From assembly GCA_900544715.1 (NCBI GenBank), contig UQWL01000004.1, forward strand, positions 1-64,000: a stretch of 64,000 bases of DNA, written 5' to 3'. Source of the stretch: an uncultured Oscillospiraceae bacterium (GTDB lineage Bacteria; Bacillota; Clostridia; Oscillospirales; Acutalibacteraceae). A program made the position numbers and the translations under genes. The notes below the pieces were generated by a model, which saw only the letters and a list, made by a program, of their open reading frames with translations, searched no databases and was not told the DNA's origin. Below, in pieces: positions 1-9,600 of this stretch; the stretch's first letter is position 1; every line of letters begins with the position of its first letter.

Positions 1-31
1 TGGGGTCTCGGCATTTCATGTCGAGACCCCA
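1..31. terminator. Inverted repeat, terminator-like
   Basis: The 10-base arms TGGGGTCTCG and CGAGACCCCA are perfectly complementary and separated by 11 bases. There is no following T tract, so it may be a Rho-independent terminator of a gene left of the window on either strand, or another structural signal. Bases 32-292 are very AT-rich and hold no recognisable gene. They probably contain the promoter for the gene at 293. Confidence 0.4.
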
Positions 32-292
32 CGCCCTCATCATGTTTAATTATTATTACATAATAATTACTATCACACGCGAAAGGCAGCAGCAACTACA
101 TACATAATAAATAATACACAATATATAAATTAATAAAATAATAATTCAATAATATAAATAAAAAACGAAACAATTAAATAACTAACTCAATCAATAATAA
201 ATCATATCTTTCTGTTTAAAAAACACTTAAGGGGAATTCCCTATACACCCCATTCTCCTTAACAACCTCAAACCCACCCGAGAGGAGGACAC

Positions 293-931
293 ATGAACAA
301 TTTTAGACTTGTGAAACGAGACTATCTAGTTTTTCAAGAAGTTAATCGTTGGCGAGTTGTTACGGGAAAACAGATATCTATATTAGCTGAATTTTCAAGT
401 CCGAGGACATGCGATAGACGTTTGAAGAAACTCATAGAAAACGGATATATTACACGTCAAAAAATCATTTATGGAATACCAAGTATATACAGTTTAACAC
501 ACCGAGCAAAAATATTAATCGGATTGCCTGCGAGAACTGAAAAAATCAGATTAGAGCAAATTTCACATGATATCACGGTTTTAAATGTAGCAATATACTT
601 TCAAAAAATAATGGACATATCTTTTCAAGATATTCGCACCGAAAAACAACTACACAGCGTAGACGGGTTCAGCAATCGAAAACACAGACCAGATTTCACG
701 TATTCTAAAGATGGTAAAACTTTCTGTGTTGAAGTTGAGCTATCTTTGAAAAATAAAAAAAGACTTGAAGAAAATATCAAGCAGGATTTTATGAACTACG
801 ATTTTACATATTGGGTAGTTACAGATAAGGAAAATAAAATCGCACAAATCATTGAACAGAACCGCACAATTTACCCTACAATAGAAATCTTAGAGTTGAG
901 AAAAATGAAGGAGGCATTTGGGCATGGATAA
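293..931 (+). CDS. Replication-relaxation family protein
   Basis: A 212-residue protein of the Replic_Relax type, found on Gram-positive conjugative and mobilizable elements and thought to help DNA processing at the origin of replication or transfer. The N-terminal ~80 residues look like a winged helix (VVTGKQISIL, then CDRRLKKLIENGYI). The C-terminal half has a nuclease-like pattern with RPDF near residue 142 and FCVEVELS after it, suggesting a degenerate PD-(D/E)xK core. The start has a strong GAGAGGAGG site. Its 3' end overlaps the likely true start of the coupling ATPase. The family call is from motif memory; the role is inferred. Confidence 0.7.
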   Translation: MNNFRLVKRDYLVFQEVNRWRVVTGKQISILAEFSSPRTCDRRLKKLIENGYITRQKIIYGIPSIYSLTHRAKILIGLPARTEKIRLEQISHDITVLNVAIYFQKIMDISFQDIRTEKQLHSVDGFSNRKHRPDFTYSKDGKTFCVEVELSLKNKKRLEENIKQDFMNYDFTYWVVTDKENKIAQIIEQNRTIYPTIEILELRKMKEAFGHG

Positions 932-1074
932 ATTTATATCTTTCGTCTGGACACGGAGCAGAAAAACACGGTAATGCTATTTTACTTACTGTTATTTTCA
1001 TTGCTTTTGTAGTTGTATTATGGGAGAGCAGGCGAAGTTATTTACTTCGTAAAATTTTTAACTTTTGGAGGGAG
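924..1074 (+). pseudogene. Frameshifted N-terminal membrane segment of the coupling ATPase
   Basis: A good start, ATG at 924 behind AAGGAGG, opens a frame that stops after 16 codons at 972-974. In the frame of the downstream ATPase the same DNA encodes a charged stretch followed by a clear membrane segment (ILLTVIFIAFVVVLW) and then runs without a stop into the ATG at 1075, but it has no start codon of its own. A one-base shift near 945 would join the two. VirD4-type proteins normally carry such an N-terminal anchor. It is therefore a real frameshift, a sequencing error, or recoding. Confidence 0.55.
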
Positions 1075-2352
1075 ATGAAACCAATTATTAGACCAGCAAA
1101 ACAAAATAAAAAACAGGTTAATAGCAAAAGTGAACAAGCAACATTAATTGGATTGAATGGACGCAAAAACGTATATGTTCCAGACAACGCAAAACACATT
1201 TTCATTGCTGGTACAACCGGAAGCGGAAAAACGGTTGCACTCTCTAATTTTATCCTGCATGGTATTCAGGAAAACTATCCTCTCCTGATTATTGATGGAA
1301 AGGGCGATATTGGCGAAGGTTCAATTTTGGAAATCACAAAGCGATTTTGCAGAGAGCACAAAAAGAAGCTGTATGTTGTCAATCTCTCTGACCCTGCAAG
1401 TTCCAGTACATATAACCCTTTCAAAAATGCTTCTCCGACAGCCTGCAAGGATATGCTAATTAACTTAACTGAATGGAGCGAACAGCACTACAAAAGCAAC
1501 ACAGAGCGTTTTTTACAGCGTCTTATTATCTTGTTACAGCAAAGCAATATTCAGCTATCATTTCAAACAATCATCAGTCATATGAGTACCGACAGCTTTA
1601 ATGCATTAAGTGCAAATTTATTAAAGCAAGAAGAAATAAACAAGCAAGAGCATTTATTTAATCTTGAAATCGCCAAAGCTTCTGGAAAAATTGCAGAGAG
1701 TGCCGCCGCCCGATTTTCAACCATAGCGGAAAGCGAAGTCGGTCAGATTTTTAACGAATATGGGATAGATATTTACACAGCAATACAAGAACGTGCCGTC
1801 ATTCTCTTTGTTTTAAATCCACTTCTATATCCTGAACTAAGTCCACTTATGGGACGAATGGTTTTGATTGACGCAAAGCAAGCTGTAAGCAAATGTTTTA
1901 ACAGCAATCTTGAACGCGGTTTCTTCATTTTTGATGAAGTTAGTTCTTATGCTTCCACCGCCCTAATCGACCTTGTGAATAAATCGAGAAGCGCAAATAT
2001 TACTTGTGTTCTTGCTACGCAAAGTCTCAGTGATTTAGATTATTCTGTCGATACATCTTTCCGAGAACAAGTGATAGAGAACTGCAATAACTATATTGTG
2101 CTTCGTCAAAATAGTGCGGTCAATGCCGAAGCATGGGCGGGCATTTTAGGAACAAGAGAAAGCGTCGAAGTGACCTATCAAGTTGAACAGCAGAGCAGAG
2201 TAACGAGTGCAACGGGGTTGGGGTCAGCAAAACGTGTGCGTGAATTCTTATATCACCCAGACGAAATTAAAACGCTTGCAACCGGCAAGGCATTTTTCCT
2301 ATCAAAAGATAACAATTTTAGTTGCCGTTTGAAAGTCAATAAACCATTTTAA
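1075..2352 (+). CDS. VirD4/TraG-like conjugative coupling ATPase
   Basis: A 425-residue P-loop ATPase of the type IV coupling family, which recruits the DNA-relaxase complex to a membrane channel. Walker A is GTTGSGKT at residues 46-53, and Walker B is in FFIFDEVSS about 285 residues in, followed by a sensor-like LATQSLSDL segment typical of the TraG/TraD C-terminal region. The annotated ATG gives a soluble protein; a membrane anchor is encoded just upstream in the same frame without a start codon (see 924-1074). It sits between the replication-relaxation gene and the M48 protease with short gaps, so they probably form an operon. Confidence 0.75.
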   Translation: MKPIIRPAKQNKKQVNSKSEQATLIGLNGRKNVYVPDNAKHIFIAGTTGSGKTVALSNFILHGIQENYPLLIIDGKGDIGEGSILEITKRFCREHKKKLYVVNLSDPASSSTYNPFKNASPTACKDMLINLTEWSEQHYKSNTERFLQRLIILLQQSNIQLSFQTIISHMSTDSFNALSANLLKQEEINKQEHLFNLEIAKASGKIAESAAARFSTIAESEVGQIFNEYGIDIYTAIQERAVILFVLNPLLYPELSPLMGRMVLIDAKQAVSKCFNSNLERGFFIFDEVSSYASTALIDLVNKSRSANITCVLATQSLSDLDYSVDTSFREQVIENCNNYIVLRQNSAVNAEAWAGILGTRESVEVTYQVEQQSRVTSATGLGSAKRVREFLYHPDEIKTLATGKAFFLSKDNNFSCRLKVNKPF

Positions 2353-2370
2353 ATTGATGGAGGTTTGCAC

Positions 2371-3276
2371 ATGTGGAAAGTTATATTCCCCAAACTTAAA
2401 AAGTTGGCAATATTTTCTCTTTCGCACTGGACGTATATACTTTGGTTTTTGCTATATTTTTCTGGTTCCTTCCTGATATTATCATCTAACCGTTTTATTG
2501 ATTACGAAGAAGCATTTATAACTTGCGTTGTTCTATATACGATATCTATTGCTGTTGCCCTCACTTGTGGAGAGTTCGTTCAAAAGCTTCTGAACGGTGT
2601 CAGACCGCCGGAAACAAGCAGAGAGAAAGATTATTTGCTGCCACTTTTTAATGACGTTTATGAGGACGCGAAAGAGCTTTATTCAGACCTTCCGCGTATA
2701 AAGATTTTCATTATAGATAATCTTTCAGTAAATGCATTTGCGCTTGGCACGCACACAGTAGCGGTTACACAAGGGGCAATTAACACTTTCAGCATTGAAG
2801 AACTGCAAGGGATTATTGCACATGAAATAGCACATATCTATTATGGAGATACAAAATCAAAAATGCTAAATGAAATTGGAAATGGGTTGTTTTCTATATA
2901 TGTTCTATTCGTAGATTTGTTTTTGAAAGTTTTGGATTTGTTTTTTATTGACTTAGACGACCCTGATACAAAGGACACAAGCACCCTTTTTCGTGCGTTA
3001 TTTTTATGTTTGCGTCTTATTATCAATTTAAGTGTAATGGTAACACTCTTTCTTGGAAATGTGTTGTTATCCGGAAATGAACGCAAAAATGAATTAAGAG
3101 CAGATAGATTTGCCCACAGTATCGGTCATGACGAAGGATTAAAAAATGCGTTGTACTTGCTTCAAAAAATGAGCTTAGGGGAAAATATGCGTTTTATTGA
3201 TAGAATGCAACAGAACCACCCACGCATATCAAAACGGATAGAGACACTGGAGCTGTTACAAGAGCAAGCACAGTGA
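2371..3276 (+). CDS. M48 family membrane zinc metalloprotease (HtpX-like)
   Basis: A 301-residue membrane protease. Two hydrophobic segments occur in the first ~75 residues, the zinc motif HEIAH lies at 151-155, another membrane region spans about 175-230, and the third ligand is expected in NELRADRFA. This is the order of HtpX/Ste24-type M48 peptidases, which degrade or process membrane proteins. The ATG at 2371 behind GGAGG is preferred to the in-frame TTG six bases earlier. Its presence behind a coupling ATPase suggests a role in envelope quality control or processing during transfer; that role is inference. Confidence 0.8.
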   Translation: MWKVIFPKLKKLAIFSLSHWTYILWFLLYFSGSFLILSSNRFIDYEEAFITCVVLYTISIAVALTCGEFVQKLLNGVRPPETSREKDYLLPLFNDVYEDAKELYSDLPRIKIFIIDNLSVNAFALGTHTVAVTQGAINTFSIEELQGIIAHEIAHIYYGDTKSKMLNEIGNGLFSIYVLFVDLFLKVLDLFFIDLDDPDTKDTSTLFRALFLCLRLIINLSVMVTLFLGNVLLSGNERKNELRADRFAHSIGHDEGLKNALYLLQKMSLGENMRFIDRMQQNHPRISKRIETLELLQEQAQ

Positions 3277-3328
3277 ACATACACAGTATTCCATACCCCC
3301 TTAGTTGATAAAAATTGCACACAACAAC

Positions 3329-3363
3329 AAAAATAGACTGCATGTATAATGCGGTCTATTTTT
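3329..3363 (+). terminator. Rho-independent terminator
   Basis: Stem AATAGACTGCA / TGCGGTCTATT with a short loop, followed by TTTTTG. It closes the three-gene operon that ends at 3276. Confidence 0.7.
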
Positions 3364-3397
3364 GTTTGTGTGCATATATTTGCTGTTGGGGTATGGA

Positions 3398-3619
3398 ATG
3401 TGTTTTTTGATTGTTGTCATCATTCACCGCTGGATTGTAGACGACGGTTCCGTCTTTGTCAAGGGTGAAATGAACGTGCCTGCGGGCACGCCCTTGACAA
3501 AGACGGAACCGCCGCCTATTTCGCAATCAGCGAATGATGACATCGCCCCGCAGGCGGTGCTGCCAAATAGAAATTTTTGGAGGTGGATAACATGTTCGAT
3601 ACAAGTTAGAACCAGTTAA
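3398..3619 (+). CDS. Possible small membrane protein overlapping a large inverted repeat
   Basis: A 73-codon reading frame starting MCFLIVVIIHRW, with an apparent membrane segment and then a polar, proline-rich part. The middle of the frame is made of the long inverted repeat at 3445-3511, so the sequence may be constrained by DNA or RNA structure rather than protein. No family is recognised. It ends about 50 bases before the recombinase gene. It is reported with low confidence because no independent coding evidence can be seen. Confidence 0.25.
   Translation: MCFLIVVIIHRWIVDDGSVFVKGEMNVPAGTPLTKTEPPPISQSANDDIAPQAVLPNRNFWRWITCSIQVRTS
3445..3511. repeat. Long perfect inverted repeat with nested hairpin
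   Basis: Arms 3445-3465 and 3491-3511 are perfectly complementary over 21 bases (CGGTTCCGTCTTTG... and its reverse). Between them lies a 9-base bulge (3466-3474) and a second 6-bp stem CGTGCC/GGCACG with a TGCG tetraloop that stacks directly on the right arm. The total is about 27 bp of helix. There is no T tract, so it is not a standard terminator. It lies just upstream of the recombinase gene. Confidence 0.8.
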
Positions 3620-3670
3620 GCATTTAAAAATACTAGAAGAATATATATTAAAAGAAAGGGGAAATAAGAA

Positions 3671-5248
3671 ATGCAACTTGATTCAATCGGAAATTATTGC
3701 ATGTATTTAAGGAAATCCAGAAAGGATATAGAAGCAGAAAAACACGGGGAAGGGGAAACCCTAAAAAGGCATTTTGAAATGCTAATGTCACTAGCTAACC
3801 GCCTTAAAATAATAATTCGTGAGGACGCGGTTTATAAAGAAATTGTCAGCGGTGATACAATTGCTTCCCGTCCAGTTATGCAACAGTTGCTTGCTGATAT
3901 TGAAATCGGAAAATGGGACGGCGTTCTTGTTGTCGAAGTAGAGCGTCTGGCGAGAGGCGATACGATAGACCAAGGGATTGTAGCTCAGACCTTCAAGTAC
4001 AGCAACACGAAAATTATTACTCCTATGAAAATTTACAATCCGAATGATGAGGGTGATGAGGAATACTTTGAATTCGGTTTATTCATGGCCCGACGAGAAT
4101 ATAAAAAGATACGACAAAGAATGCAAAACGGTCGTGTTGCTTCTGTACAGGAAGGTAAATTTGTCGGTAATGTTGCCCCATATGGTTTTAGTAGAAAAAA
4201 AATAAAGGGGGATAAAGGATTTATTTTAGTGGAAAATCCGGAAGAAGCCGATACACTAAAACTCATTTTTGAACTGTATGCCAATCTAAATTATTCCTAT
4301 AACCGAATTGCCGACCATTTAAATTCTTTGGGGATTAAACCACGTCATGCGAAAAATTGGAACGTAGCAACCATTCGTGACATTCTTCACAATGAAACTT
4401 ATAAGGGATCGTTACATTGGGGAGCTAGAAAAAATGTAAAAGTCATCAAAAAGGGCATTGTGACAATGACGAGGCCAAGAAATAAAGGTGACTATACGGT
4501 ATCACAAGGTCTACATACCCCATTAATCAGCCAAGAGCTATGGGAAAAGGTATTGGAACGTCATCGTGTAACCGCCCCCAAATGCCCTCATAGAACCGCT
4601 TTGCAGAATTCCCTTGCAGGTCTTGTGATATGTGGCAAGTGCGGGGCGAAAATGCAAAGGAGACCGTATAAAGACAGACAACCATCATTAATTTGCACAA
4701 ATCGAAAATGCGAGAATATCAGTTCCGACTTAGAAATTATTGAACGCAAAATCATAGAAGCATTAAAGGAGTGGTTAGGAGACGTTGCAATCAATTTTGA
4801 AAAGGTCGAAGAAGAAAATGCATTACAAGTCAAAGCCCTAGAAAGAGCATTGGCAAAAACCAAAGCAGAGCTTGAAAAGGCAGAACTCAAACTCAAACGT
4901 GTCTGTGAGTGCTATGAAGAAAAAACGTATACGCGTGAAGTTTATTTACAACGTTCCCAAACGGTATCGGAAGAAATCAGGAAACTTAGAGAAGATGTGG
5001 TAAATCAAGAAAAGGAATTGGAGGAAACGCGTGTGAAATATAAATCTGAAGAGGACTTCGTACCACAAGCCCAATATGTATTGGATACTTACTACATGAC
5101 GAACGACCCAGAAGAACGAAACATAATGCTAAAAAACATTTTGGAAAAAGTAGTCTATACGAAAACCGAAAGGGCAATTCGAAAAGATAGCGACCCTACC
5201 AATTTTACAATTGAGCTTTATCCTAAAATTAGCAAGATTGATTCTTAA
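3671..5248 (+). CDS. Large serine recombinase, SprA (SPbeta)-like, of element A
   Basis: A 525-residue site-specific recombinase. The N-terminal resolvase domain (about 1-150) has the nucleophile Ser16 in YLRKSRKD, then the SGDTIASRP and EVERLARGD segments. A recombinase domain follows (GNVAPYGFSRKK onward), then a zinc ribbon (CGKCG with a later Cys pair) and a coiled coil at about 375-460. From memory, the spacing and the segments ITPMKIYNP and FMARREY resemble SprA of phage SPbeta, which excises SPbeta from spsM during sporulation. The gene ends ~175 bp from the element's right junction in cotJC and points toward it. It should integrate and excise element A. A good site (AAAGGGG) precedes the ATG. 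Confidence 0.88.
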   Translation: MQLDSIGNYCMYLRKSRKDIEAEKHGEGETLKRHFEMLMSLANRLKIIIREDAVYKEIVSGDTIASRPVMQQLLADIEIGKWDGVLVVEVERLARGDTIDQGIVAQTFKYSNTKIITPMKIYNPNDEGDEEYFEFGLFMARREYKKIRQRMQNGRVASVQEGKFVGNVAPYGFSRKKIKGDKGFILVENPEEADTLKLIFELYANLNYSYNRIADHLNSLGIKPRHAKNWNVATIRDILHNETYKGSLHWGARKNVKVIKKGIVTMTRPRNKGDYTVSQGLHTPLISQELWEKVLERHRVTAPKCPHRTALQNSLAGLVICGKCGAKMQRRPYKDRQPSLICTNRKCENISSDLEIIERKIIEALKEWLGDVAINFEKVEEENALQVKALERALAKTKAELEKAELKLKRVCECYEEKTYTREVYLQRSQTVSEEIRKLREDVVNQEKELEETRVKYKSEEDFVPQAQYVLDTYYMTNDPEERNIMLKNILEKVVYTKTERAIRKDSDPTNFTIELYPKISKIDS

Positions 5249-5394
5249 TTGGAATTAAAACGGCAATCTCTAACATATGAGGTACAGAGGGGTTAAAAAT
5301 CCTCCAAAAAATCAATCCCAATTAGAGATGATTTTTTCCACATGGAATAGCGATTTTCCTTGTAGATAAAGGGATTATGAAGCATTCCATTATT

Positions 5395-5531
5395 TTACAA
5401 TCGCTCGATTTCCAACAACGCACGGGCGAGTTCTTCCGTACCGATATCGGTCAGCAGTCCTTTCAATTCCGCATAAGGCATCGAATAGCGCTGTGACAGA
5501 TAACGCAATGACGCACCAAGCTCACCGTCCG
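5395..5531 (-). pseudogene. cotJC: cotJC internal fragment stranded between elements A and B
   Basis: On the minus strand, 5531 down to about 5427 reads DGELGASLRYLSQRY, then SMPYAELKGLLTDIGTEELA, which is the second part of the CotJC manganese-catalase family. It holds the conserved DGE and GTEE-A ligand regions. Past that point the frame runs into element A sequence (RALLEIERL) and stops at 5395. Bases 5528-5531 are the proposed element B core. In the assembled protein this piece would be residues 33-67. It has no start codon of its own and makes sense only joined to 14790-14887. Confidence 0.85.
5421..5430. other. Right attachment junction of element A in cotJC
   Basis: The match to the expected CotJC coding sequence ends within GAACTCGCCC (minus strand), right where the family has the E-x-x-H metal-ligand motif. 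The other junction is outside the window, so the core cannot be defined. The ~150 bases between the recombinase stop (5248) and this point hold no gene. Confidence 0.55.
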
Positions 5532-5695
5532 CTATTCTGATTTTATATCGTTTTTATCCTCATAAGGATACACGGATGATATGCAGGATGACAGCTTTTA
5601 AAAACCAACTATTTATGGAATTGTGTTGATTAATTTGTGAAAAAATCTATACTTAATGCAAAAAATATTTTTATAATATTAATTGGTTATTTTCC

Positions 5696-5723
5696 TTGAT
5701 TTTTTCACAAAAGATGCTATCAT
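5696..5723 (+). promoter_or_regulatory. Putative sigma-A promoter for the element B surface operon
   Basis: TTGATT (5696-5701), 16-base spacer, TATCAT (5718-5723), about 80 bases before the ATG at 5806 in a very AT-rich leader. The rest of 5540-5805 shows no gene. Confidence 0.4.
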
Positions 5724-5805
5724 AATTACAAAGAATAAACTAATAAAATTCGACGGACTGTTAATAAATTATTGATTTCATGCATAGTGAAGGGGAAAAG
5801 AATAC

Positions 5806-6603
5806 ATGAGCTATACCGCGCAGGGACTCAGCAACTATACGAAAACCTACTCCAATAAGCGGACAGGCTTTTCAGTGGGCTATTATACTGCTTCTCAGGT
5901 AAAGGCGCTCTATCCACAGGGGAATTATCAGGTGGCCGCCCAGATTGGAGCGGGCGTCAAAAAAAATGCGCCGGATACACTGGCTTACAATGGGAAAACA
6001 GAGCCGATCGCTCCTTATAAAAAGAATCCGATGCACCGCACGGTAGGCTATATCAGCTGTGGTGAAAATCAGTTTGTCGCGGTGAAGAAGAATATTATCT
6101 GGCTGTGGATTTTGCTGCTGATCCTTTTGCTGGCGCTGATTTTCGGCATACAGTATGCGGCGAATCATTGGGATGAGATGTTCCCGGATCAGCCTGCGGC
6201 TGCTTCTACAGATCCCAAAGGCCAAGTGGATCAAAATATCGTGGAAGGCGATATCACGCTAAGCACCAAGAAAAAAATTGATACCAAGGGTAAAACGATC
6301 AAACTGCCGGGCATTACCTCAATGAAATTTAAGGCGGGGCAGACGGAGCAGGAGTTTGTGCTTCGCAATCCGGAAGGGAACCCCTGCTACTTTAAATTCC
6401 AGATCGTTTTGGATAAAACGGGCGAAATTGTGTATGAATCGAATCTCGTTCCGCCAGGGTATGCAATTGCAAAATTTCATCTAAAGCGTGCAATGGATGC
6501 AGGCAGCTATAAAGCGACGATCAAATATTTGACTTATTCATTTGATGCAGAGCAAAACCGGCTGAATAACGGGCAGGTAAAAACGACGATTACAGTGGAA
6601 TAA
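5806..6603 (+). CDS. Single-pass membrane protein with extracellular beta domain
   Basis: A 265-residue protein not assigned to a named family. Residues 1-95 are polar and probably cytoplasmic. A strong membrane segment (IIWLWILLLILLLALIFG) sits near 98-120, and the C-terminal ~120 residues read as beta strands (KTIKLPGITSMKF, LVPPGYAIAKFHLKRAMDAGSYKATIKYLTY). The ending resembles the last strands of beta-sandwich surface subunits. It is the first gene of a five-gene block of secreted proteins, so it may be an assembly or anchoring partner for them. The start has AAGGGGAAAAG upstream. Confidence 0.55.
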   Translation: MSYTAQGLSNYTKTYSNKRTGFSVGYYTASQVKALYPQGNYQVAAQIGAGVKKNAPDTLAYNGKTEPIAPYKKNPMHRTVGYISCGENQFVAVKKNIIWLWILLLILLLALIFGIQYAANHWDEMFPDQPAAASTDPKGQVDQNIVEGDITLSTKKKIDTKGKTIKLPGITSMKFKAGQTEQEFVLRNPEGNPCYFKFQIVLDKTGEIVYESNLVPPGYAIAKFHLKRAMDAGSYKATIKYLTYSFDAEQNRLNNGQVKTTITVE

Positions 6604-6644
6604 ACCTATGATTGGCAGGATCACGGACCAAAAGGAGAAAATTT

Positions 6645-9600
6645 ATGAACGGGGGTCATTCGGCAATGAAACAAAGGACGAAATACAGCAAGCGGATCCT
6701 CGCGGTGTTACTGGCAGTTATGATGCTGCTTGCGGCAGCGCAGCCGATTTCGTTAGTGGCAGCGGTGGGGGAAGATCCCGACCCGCATTTTGAGGAGGGG
6801 ATTGCCCGCGCGCGCTATACTACCGGTGGCACGCTGGAATTATCCTTCCCGGTTGCCACGTCGCCGGGGGGCGGGATTGCTTATTGGGCAGATTTGTATG
6901 ATCTGGATCGTGACTATGCGAGCCGTGAAACGCCCTTGAATGCCAGCCCGATTGAACTGGAGGGCGTTCGCCAGACGATGGATAACGCTAACCTTCTGAT
7001 CAGCGCGGTTCTTTCTCCAGAGCAGTTGGCAGCAATTGGTGGCTTGGATATGTCCCACCGGATCAGTGTGGCGATCACGGCGGTAGATGGTGCAGGCTGG
7101 CGCTCCCAGCCGATGGAAGCGCTGGTGGGGGAATCACTCGCCATCCCGGCGGATGATTCGTCCCCCGAAGGGAATTTTGTAACGTTTGAAGATTTTAACG
7201 AGACCACCGGCAATGGCAACAATGAAAATTCGGGTAAAACGCCTCCCGCGTGGATGTATAATAACGTCGCGGGTGATGAGCAAACGGGCAACAATAACTA
7301 TACGCCTGCCAATATAGACGGTGTTTTTATCGGCAACAACGATGCTTATCAAACGCCCGGCTTTAACACGAGCAATGCATTCCGTGTTTATATGAAGAAT
7401 GCGGAGAATAGTTCCTTTACAGAGGGCTCCACTCCGTCCAGTGTGAATGGCTACCAGCGCTTGGATATTGGATATACGCCGGCAACCAGAAATTTTGTGA
7501 ATGCGAATGAGATGTGGATTTGGGTGGATACCTCCTATGTGGAGTTCGATGAATTTGCATTGCAGGCGCGATATCTGGACAGAGGGGGAGATCTTTATCT
7601 TAATGCTGATTTAGGCACGACTAACAACCCATATGTACGTAGTGAGGAGGATATAAACTTAAAATATAGTCAGGATGTTTATAGCACCATTGGTTATGCT
7701 GCAAAAAACAATGGGGCATCTGTTCCGGTTTACTATCAAAATGAAGATGGCTTGTGGGACACCATTTATACAAATAATAAAGGTTACTTGGAGGACTTTG
7801 GCCATTATCGTGGCTTCCTCCGCGTTCCGATAGATAAACTTTGGAACGAGACGGAGAACAGCCCTTACAATCAGTTAACAGAAGAGCGAATTTACTCATA
7901 TAAGATCAAAATATGGGATGACTACGTAGGCATAAAAAGGGTCGTTAAAGAGTTTACGGCACAGGAGGCTTATGATAAGCCGAATAATACTATTAGTTGG
8001 ACGGATAGACGTCTAGACTGGGGCGTAAAAGATGTCACTATGTATTTTGATAAGGATACTTTCGCTCAAAATTATGCACCTGGCCTTACTGTGATTCCAC
8101 TTGAAGACATCGCCTCTGTTGGCATCACTTGGAAAGGCGCCTCTGAGGATAGCGTCAACAAATCCTTCTACATTGATCAGATGGGCTTCAGCGGTACAGG
8201 TATGAATGGCACGCCGGTAAACAGCCTAACCACCAGCAATACCGCCGCCGTGCAGACACTGGTGGAGAAATATTTGCCGGATGACCTGACTTTGATCAAC
8301 ATTTCCCATGCGAGCGTGATTGCGGATTTGCGCGCCATTTGCACGCAGCTTGGCATTAACAATGCTGCTTTAGATGAGGCGGAAGCCGAGTTGGCAAAGA
8401 TCTTGGGGGGCAGCGAAACCCCAGTTGACTGGCTGAGTGGGGAACTGGATCGATTGCCGGTAAAGAATTCTTATAGCGCAGAGGAAATTGAGCAGATTAA
8501 AAACTATTTTGAGCTTTATCGCACGCTGACGCTGGGCGATATCCACCGCCTGGGCACGGCAAATGAGGCGAAGCTGATCACTGCCTATAACGCCGCTGAA
8601 CTGAGCGAATGGTATCCCAGCGCCTTAACGCAGCTATATTATAAGGCCTTCAATGATGTGGAGCGGAATTATACGCTGGGCCAAACTGCACTGCATGAAT
8701 ATGATGACTACCGTCTGGGTCCAGATGGAAAGTGGCATTATTATGACCGTGCCCATAATTTGCCTTGGGACAATAATTATAAGGGCGCATGGGAAAACAG
8801 CAGGAATCTTGTGGCATATAGCCGCATGAGCTATGATGCCACAGAAACGGGAACGAATGATGTAGACCAGCGCTTCGGTTTAGCATCCACCTCGATCGGG
8901 CAAAACGGATTTGCAGGTTCCCGTTCGATTGATACAAGCTTTTACCGTGATTCGTTGGTTAATGGAGAAACTTACCGTATTTCCTTAACAAATGGAGATA
9001 ACAAGAATAATTGGGATGAACTCGGCAGCGTAAACATCGGCCAGGCAACGGACTTTATCTTTTATGCGGATTTCTCTGAAATGAATGATCTTCGTAAATT
9101 GTGGATCACTTTGCGTACAGCGGATGGCAAGATTTATTCGCATGATGAGGATAATAGTCAGTGGAATTATCAGATTCTCAATATGAACGACGTAAATCCT
9201 GCGTGGAAGGATGTACTAACAGATGCTGATCCGGATGGCTGCCTCACAGGCGATCCGCTCGATGGATTCCGTGGATTTATTAAAATTCCGCTCTCCCATT
9301 TCCGTGAAATAGGGAATAGGAATGCGGCAATTCCTGCGAATTCAGATGTGAAGCAGATGAAGCTATTTTATACTGGCACGCAGGGCGGGACGAGCCCAGC
9401 GGGAACGTCGGTCTATCTTGATATGTTTGGCTTTGTCAGTAGCGTTCAGGGCAGTGGGTTTGAGCAGTTAAAGCCGCAGACAGTTACTGCGCCAAACGTA
9501 GCTGCAACTACGGTGGAGGAGACACAAGCTGCGATTCTTGCTTTATACAAAGATGTCACACTGCTGGGAGACACGCAGGAACAACCGCACTATCTCTTTA

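Larger units (their letters stand above)
1..5427 (+). mobile_element. Element A: serine-recombinase element inserted in cotJC (left end outside window)
   Basis: An AT-rich block with a replication-relaxation protein, a conjugation-type ATPase, an M48 protease and, next to its right end, a large serine recombinase. The right boundary is placed where the minus-strand cotJC reading stops matching the family. After the codons for GTEELA the reading turns to RALLEIERL and a stop, where CotJC proteins continue with H-L-E. The junction is therefore near 5421-5430. The left boundary and the C-terminal part of cotJC must lie before base 1. Whether the element still transfers cannot be judged, because no relaxase or mating-channel genes are visible here. 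Confidence 0.7.

Noticed and set aside
5249..5394. Search for a small directionality-factor gene beside the element A recombinase
   Set aside because: No frame with a start and ribosome site of useful length is visible in this gap.
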